Assembly (NCBI GenBank): GCA_001275005.1
Contig: JWZX01003075.1
Coordinates: 1-18,777, forward strand
Source: Chrysochromulina tobinii
Lineage: Eukaryota; Haptophyta; Prymnesiales; Chrysochromulinaceae
DNA length: 18,777 nucleotides
Reading direction: 5' to 3'
Shown: one piece after another, positions 14,977-18,777 of the stretch
Position numbering within the stretch: the first letter of the stretch is position 1
How the letters are laid out: each line of letters opens with the position of its first letter
Translations under genes and position numbers: made by a program
Notes under the pieces: model-generated
The model's database searches: none
What the model was told of the DNA's origin: nothing
Seen by the model: the letters and a program-made list of their open reading frames with translations, nothing else

Positions 14977-15876
14977 ATGTTGATGCTCTTGAACACCTTC
15001 GCCTACCTCGCCGCGATAGAACCTAAGACCGGCAGCAAAGTGGCACTCATCACCGGAAGCAACAAAGGAATCGGCAAGGAGATTGCGCGCAAACTCGCTG
15101 CGACTCCGGATATGACGGTAATCCTTGGCTGTCGAAATCTGGAGCTCGGCGCGGCGGCTGCAAAGGAGCTGGCAGCATGTGCGTGGCCACCACCTAAGCA
15201 AGCGGACGTGGCCGTGCAGAGGATTGATCTCGCTGACCTCGCGACCATCGAGGCCGCGCGCGACGCCATTGCTAGCGAATATGGCCGACTTGACGTGCTC
15301 GTTAACAACGCCGCCATTTGCTTCAACGACCCCACGCTGTACGGCCGAACACGCTATACGCCGTTTGAGCAGCAGGCGAGCATCACGCTCCAAACCAACT
15401 TCTTCGGCACGTTGGCCCTCACGCGCGCCATGCTGCCGCTGCTACGTGCGTCGCCGTCGCCGCGCATCATCAACGTGGCCTCCGCTGCCGGGCGACTGCG
15501 TGGGTCCGCAGAGAAGATTGCTGCGCTCACATCGCCGACATTGTCGCTCACGAACCTCGAAGCGATCATGTGCAGCTTCGTGTCCGACGCCGAAGCCGGC
15601 ATGCACCAGGCGCGTGGCTGGCCGAATACCTGTTACGGCGTCAGCAAGATGGGCCTGATCGCGATGAGCCGCGTGCTCGCGCGGGATGAGCCCGCAATCA
15701 TGGTCAACTCTGTCGACCCCGGCTACTGCGCCACGGACCAAAACGATCATCAGGGCTATGAGAGCGCCGAGCGCGGCGCGAGGACATCGGCACTCCTCGC
15801 AATGCTGCCGGCCGAGAACTTCGTGAGCGGCGCTCATTGGTTCGAGGAGCGCGAGATGGACTGGACGTATCAGTGA
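14977..15876 (+). CDS. Short-chain dehydrogenase, carbonyl reductase-like
   Basis: NAD(P)H-dependent carbonyl reductase-type SDR of 299 aa. It shows the Rossmann glycine motif TGSNKGIG (26-33), RIDLADL (82-88) for adenine contact, NNAA (110-113), the helix Asn141 (LQTNFFG), catalytic Ser169 (INVASAAG), and the Tyr220/Lys224 pair in YGVSK, followed by VDPGYCATD (246-254). GCRN after the second strand has an Arg suited to NADPH. The insert between Ser and Tyr (RLRGSAEKIAALTSPTLSLT and on) is long, as in the CBR1 group. The start is the ATG at 14977; the frame upstream lacks one. The first 15 residues are mildly hydrophobic (MLMLLNTFAYLAAI) and could be a weak signal or just the N-terminal extension. 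It follows the tRNase Z gene by 120 bases on the same strand. The substrate is unknown. Confidence 0.9.
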   Translation: MLMLLNTFAYLAAIEPKTGSKVALITGSNKGIGKEIARKLAATPDMTVILGCRNLELGAAAAKELAACAWPPPKQADVAVQRIDLADLATIEAARDAIASEYGRLDVLVNNAAICFNDPTLYGRTRYTPFEQQASITLQTNFFGTLALTRAMLPLLRASPSPRIINVASAAGRLRGSAEKIAALTSPTLSLTNLEAIMCSFVSDAEAGMHQARGWPNTCYGVSKMGLIAMSRVLARDEPAIMVNSVDPGYCATDQNDHQGYESAERGARTSALLAMLPAENFVSGAHWFEEREMDWTYQ

Positions 15877-16084
15877 CGTGTCAATCGCGCCGCCCATCAT
15901 GCGCGTCGGCCATTGTCGGCTGCGACAGCTTTCCTGATGTCATTCCAGCCAAAACGTTCACAGTCCCGAAAGATTCATTCACAGCGTCAACGAACGACCG
16001 CGGGGGACCGCGAGCGTGCACGGAGCACGCTGTCGCTGAGCGTCGTCCCTTCCCACTTCCGTCTTCGTCGTTCGGTCGTTGTAC

Positions 16085-16687
16085 ATGCTGCTCGTGGTGC
16101 AGCTAGCGTTGCTGGCTTTGCCGACTACACGTCTTCCACGGCGCCAACTGTTGGCCTCCACGGCAGCCTCACTGGCGGTGGGCATCAGCCACCGGCGGCC
16201 GGCAAGGGCGAGCTACGGCGATTCCGCGGAGCAAGCACTGCCAGCGTTCATCCCTTCTCCAATACGACCGACCGGGGCGATGGCTAATACGTGCGAGGTT
16301 GTTGCACTTGGCCGCGAGGACGTTTGCCTTGAGCCAAAGAAACTCATCAGTGCCTATGAGGACATGCAGCTCGGCAAGGCAATAGAAACGCTTGGGCAAG
16401 CCGGGCTCGACACCTCGAATGCTGATTTGCGAAATTTGATCGAAGCGGCGGCGAAGATGATAGCGATGGTTAAAGGGAACGACTTTGGTGCCATCGAGGC
16501 GATGATCACGGCTCTGGACGCAGCGACGCTCGACCGCGCGACCATGGGCACGGAAAGCAGGAAGGCCGTCCAGAGCTCGCTCAGTGCTCTGGACACCGCT
16601 GCCAGGAAAAAAGAGGCAAGTCCCGCGGCAAAGAGCCTCGTCAAGCTCACGACGGAGCTCTCGAGCGTGGTGGATCGCCAATTCTGA
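16085..16687 (+). CDS. Probable thylakoid-lumen protein with Tat-type presequence
   Basis: A 200-aa protein with a layered N-terminus: a hydrophobic signal peptide (MLLVVQLALLALP), a short basic stretch, then a twin-arginine segment PRRQLLASTAASLAVG (18-33) and a likely lumen cleavage site ARA|SY (about 40-42). This matches three-part presequences of Tat-imported lumen proteins in algae with secondary plastids. The mature part is about 158 aa and mostly helical: LISAYEDMQLGKAIETLGQ (about 87-105), ADLRNLIEAAAKMIAMV (about 112-128) and AKSLVKLTTELSSVVDR (near the C-terminus). It has two cysteines (in NTCEVV and DVCLEP). A helical bundle like that of the PsbQ/Psb-type extrinsic proteins is conceivable, but I do not recognise the family. 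The first ATG in frame (16085) starts the signal peptide. It is a single exon, 208 bases after the SDR stop. Confidence 0.7.
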   Translation: MLLVVQLALLALPTTRLPRRQLLASTAASLAVGISHRRPARASYGDSAEQALPAFIPSPIRPTGAMANTCEVVALGREDVCLEPKKLISAYEDMQLGKAIETLGQAGLDTSNADLRNLIEAAAKMIAMVKGNDFGAIEAMITALDAATLDRATMGTESRKAVQSSLSALDTAARKKEASPAAKSLVKLTTELSSVVDRQF

Positions 16688-16832
16688 GGAAAGGAGGAGG
16701 CGCCGTCAACACTCCCTGTAATTCTAAAAGCGCGCACGGTACGACACATGAAGTATCAATATCTCCCATGCAAGAAGCCCAGACATTTGTCCGTGTCGAA
16801 GAAAGCGTCGTGATGGGCGCTTTGGATTCGCG

Positions 16833-18185
16833 ATGACCGACTTGCCCCGGTACCTCTGCGTGGTGCCGCTCGTCGGCGCATTGGCCATAGCCTTCGTCGT
16901 GATGAGCGCTTTTGATCATGTGGGTTATGTCGTTGTGAACGACCAACAGGAGCTTGCCAATCCGGCCACACGCAACGAGGCTGCGCGACGTTCTCTTCGC
17001 GAGCTTGATGTACATGCAGGAAGTGCTGTTGCTGATTCAGCGGATCGTCGGCGTGGCGGTGGGCGTGCAAACCGAGCAGCGCGGCGCCATGAGCAGCGAC
17101 CACCGAGGAGGCGAGGCCGCGGGCACCATCGCACGACCACGCCGCCGGCACCGCCAATGCTGCTGTCTGCCGAGGCTGCCGTAGCTACACGGCAATTGCT
17201 GCCCCGGAGCACACGAGTCCCCGTCGATGTCTGCTTCCTTGCTCTCGGGGCGCCGACGCAGATCGACATGTCCGTAAGCATTATCCGCAACATTGAGGCG
17301 CAGAGCGTCAACTCGACCGTAAGCTATCACCTGCTCGTAGACAAGTCGCCGAGCGAGCTCCGGCAGGAGATGCAGCAGCGGGCCGTGTGGCGCGGGTTGC
17401 CGATCGACCGCGTGCACCTGCACACCGTCGCCGACATCCCTCGCAAGGTGCGCGACCTGTATCGGCGGCTGAGCCACTCGGCGACTGGCCCGGGGCCCAT
17501 CTACCTCTACAAGCCGCTGCTGCACCTGGTGCTACCCAAATCGCTCTCTCGCGTGATCGTGCTCGACACGGATCTGTTCCTTTTCGAAGACCTGCTCGGG
17601 CTGTGGCGCGAGTTTGATCGCTTCCGGCAGGGCGAGCTGCTCGGTGTCGCGGCCGAGCAGTGCCCCTCTTACCAGGAGGTGCGCTCGCTTGGAGGTCTGG
17701 GCTTCAACGGTGGTGTGCAGCTACTAGCACTGGCAGAGATGCGCGCGTCGAGCCACTATGCCGACTTGATGGACGCGTACGCGACACGAGGCTTCCGCGG
17801 CAAGCCCATGAAGCCCGGCGGCATCGGTTGGCTCGGCGACCAGACGCTCTACAGCTGGATGAGCGTCAACGGCACGGGCGGGCGCGAGGTGTTCCATGAA
17901 CTTCCGTGCGGCTGGAACCGTCAGATCGGAACGCACATGGCGAGCTGGCGCGGCTTTTGGGAGCGACACCGGTGCGACATGCGCTGCTCGCTCCTCCACG
18001 GTAACTTTGCGTCGCACAAGAAATTCATGGAGGCCCTCAAGAGCGATCCGACAGGCGCGAGCTGCCGCCAGACAGTGCAACGCTATCGTGGAGATAAAGA
18101 CTTCCGCCAAGGCACGCCGGACGCGCGAATGCTTGACGTTGTCGATCGCACGTGTTGCCGGCCGCCGTTGGAGCCCACCAACTGA
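16833..18185 (+). CDS. GT8-like type II membrane glycosyltransferase
   Basis: Golgi-type glycosyltransferase of 450 aa resembling the glucoside xylosyltransferase/LARGE branch of family GT8. An N-terminal anchor (about 7-25, YLCVVPLVGALAIAFVVM) is followed by a stem (30-125), then a GT-A catalytic domain from VDVCFLALG (131). The motifs are YLYKPLLHLVLP (224-235), the metal- and sugar-nucleotide-binding DxD in VIVLDTDLFLFEDL (241-254), GLGFNGGVQLL (288-298), GWLGDQTLYSWM (332-343), and the C-terminal metal-binding His in LLHGN (387-391). Cysteines near the C-terminus (381, 385) suggest a lumenal disulfide. The donor is probably a UDP-sugar; the acceptor is unknown. Residues about 50-108 are Arg-rich and look out of frame: the next frame over this stretch is far more coding-like, so two small indels in the assembly or a missed intron may have altered the stem. 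The catalytic domain is unaffected. Confidence 0.82.
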   Translation: MTDLPRYLCVVPLVGALAIAFVVMSAFDHVGYVVVNDQQELANPATRNEAARRSLRELDVHAGSAVADSADRRRGGGRANRAARRHEQRPPRRRGRGHHRTTTPPAPPMLLSAEAAVATRQLLPRSTRVPVDVCFLALGAPTQIDMSVSIIRNIEAQSVNSTVSYHLLVDKSPSELRQEMQQRAVWRGLPIDRVHLHTVADIPRKVRDLYRRLSHSATGPGPIYLYKPLLHLVLPKSLSRVIVLDTDLFLFEDLLGLWREFDRFRQGELLGVAAEQCPSYQEVRSLGGLGFNGGVQLLALAEMRASSHYADLMDAYATRGFRGKPMKPGGIGWLGDQTLYSWMSVNGTGGREVFHELPCGWNRQIGTHMASWRGFWERHRCDMRCSLLHGNFASHKKFMEALKSDPTGASCRQTVQRYRGDKDFRQGTPDARMLDVVDRTCCRPPLEPTN

Positions 18186-18777
18186 GCCCTCGCACCGTGG
18201 CTTCTGCCCGTGCGCCGTTCAGCAATGCCAGGCGAGGCCCTCAGGAGCGGGGCCCCAGGACCCACAGAGAGTGCACAGCACTCTCCGGTGCATGGGTCCT
18301 GCGCACGGCGGGCGCGACGAGTCGCACCCGGCGCGGTGGGGTGCGTTTCGAGGGTGCGTTCGAGGGTGCGTGACCCCGCGGCGCGCGCTGGGGCGCACGC
18401 AATCAACCCTTCACTGAGCAACCGCGACTGTCTCGTCTTTTTTACGTCTTTTATTGTTCGACTTGATCGTAATCCGGTACGCGGCGCGCAACGCGGAAAA
18501 ATGTAAAACTCCACTTCTCGTACGTGAGCTCGTTAAGGGATTGAATATTTAGAATGCCGCGGACGCTCGCCATGGCGCGAGCCTCCTACGGTCCCACACA
18601 GTAACACAGATACTGGTGGTGCATGGGGATGGTGGTGGGTTCACTAAAAATTGAGCGTGCCGCGCGGAGCCTTGGGCCGAGCTTGGGCTGGCCTTGGCTC
18701 TGCATGGTGAGTACGCGACAAGAGCGAGTTTCCCCTTTGTGGGGAAACGACTCTACGCGCGAAACGATGCGCTGCGC
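18186..18777. other. Right-edge region without a clear gene
   Basis: About 590 bases follow the glycosyltransferase stop codon. They contain the nested dyad at 18256-18301, three imperfect copies of GGTGCGTTCGAG (about 18339-18372), a 6-bp hairpin GCTCGC/GCGAGC (18565-18582), and an 8-bp hairpin GTTTCCCC/GGGGAAAC (18728-18748). ATGGTGAGTACG at 18704-18715 looks like a start codon directly followed by a 5' splice site, so a gene might begin at the window edge, but this is too short to support. The leftward 143-codon frame starts with GTG and looks like chance. Confidence 0.4.
18256..18301 (+). repeat. Nested inverted repeats downstream of the glycosyltransferase
   Basis: The outer arms CAGGACCCA (18256-18264) and TGGGTCCTG (18293-18301) enclose the inner arms GAGAGTGC (18267-18274) and GCACTCTC (18278-18285) with a 3-base loop. 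In the transcript this would form a long stem with small internal loops, about 70 bases after the stop codon, so it could be a 3' UTR or 3'-end processing structure. Confidence 0.65.

Noticed and set aside
18083-18514. Leftward 143-codon frame at the right edge
   Set aside because: It starts with GTG and largely overlaps the glycosyltransferase 3' end and the dyad region, with no family-like sequence.
1-18777. CRISPR array, tRNA or rRNA genes, transposase, prophage or operon system
   Set aside because: No regularly spaced repeats, no cloverleaf or rRNA signature recognised by eye, no transposase or integrase motifs. Introns and targeting signals show the DNA is eukaryotic. A tRNA scan would be needed to exclude tRNAs fully.

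Overview
The window looks like nuclear DNA of a GC-rich eukaryotic alga with a complex (secondary) plastid. A haptophyte is my best guess, because several features point that way together: short GT-AG introns of about 80-130 bases with GC-rich borders, a very compact layout on both strands, N-terminal signal peptides followed by plastid-type presequences, one presequence that also carries a twin-arginine segment (typical of a thylakoid-lumen protein), and an extracellular cysteine-repeat family of a kind I associate with haptophytes and dinoflagellates. The lineage is inference; no marker gene settles it. No rRNA, tRNA, CRISPR array, intact transposon or virus-like gene was recognised.

Layout, left to right. 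An O-fucosyltransferase-like enzyme (270-1703, -) and a Cu/Zn superoxide dismutase (1814-2506, -) lie in tandem. The SOD diverges across 200 bases from a cysteine-repeat membrane protein (2707-4155, +), which is followed by a CDK10-like kinase (4511-5716, +). A gene-free convergent spacer (5717-6340) holds a perfect 44-base palindrome abutting a second hairpin. Next are a plastid-targeted protein of unknown function (6341-7087, -), an orphan protein (7803-8411, -), and a three-exon Q/G/Y/P-rich protein (8799-9719, -). The last diverges across about 217 bases from a membrane-anchored coiled-coil protein (9937-10686, +). After it comes a decayed coding stretch (about 10718-11295) with repeated frameshifts.

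The right-hand part holds a four-exon Rab8/RabE-type GTPase (11732-12696, -), diverging across about 196 bases from a two-exon SAP-domain tRNase Z (12893-14856, +). A carbonyl-reductase-like SDR (14977-15876, +), a thylakoid-lumen-type protein (16085-16687, +) and a GT8-like type II membrane glycosyltransferase (16833-18185, +) follow head to tail. The last 590 bases hold no clear gene.

These genes do not form one pathway. They are housekeeping and secretory genes of a compact genome: two glycosyltransferases and a Rab act in the endomembrane system, several products go to the plastid, and the rest are regulatory or unknown. The most unusual items are the triple eight-cysteine repeat protein, the RNase Z intron bounded by 14-base direct repeats that span both splice sites (a mark of recent intron gain), the SAP-RNase Z fusion with a signal peptide, the perfect palindrome, and an 8-base element (TACTGTAC) found 16-33 bases upstream of three predicted start codons.
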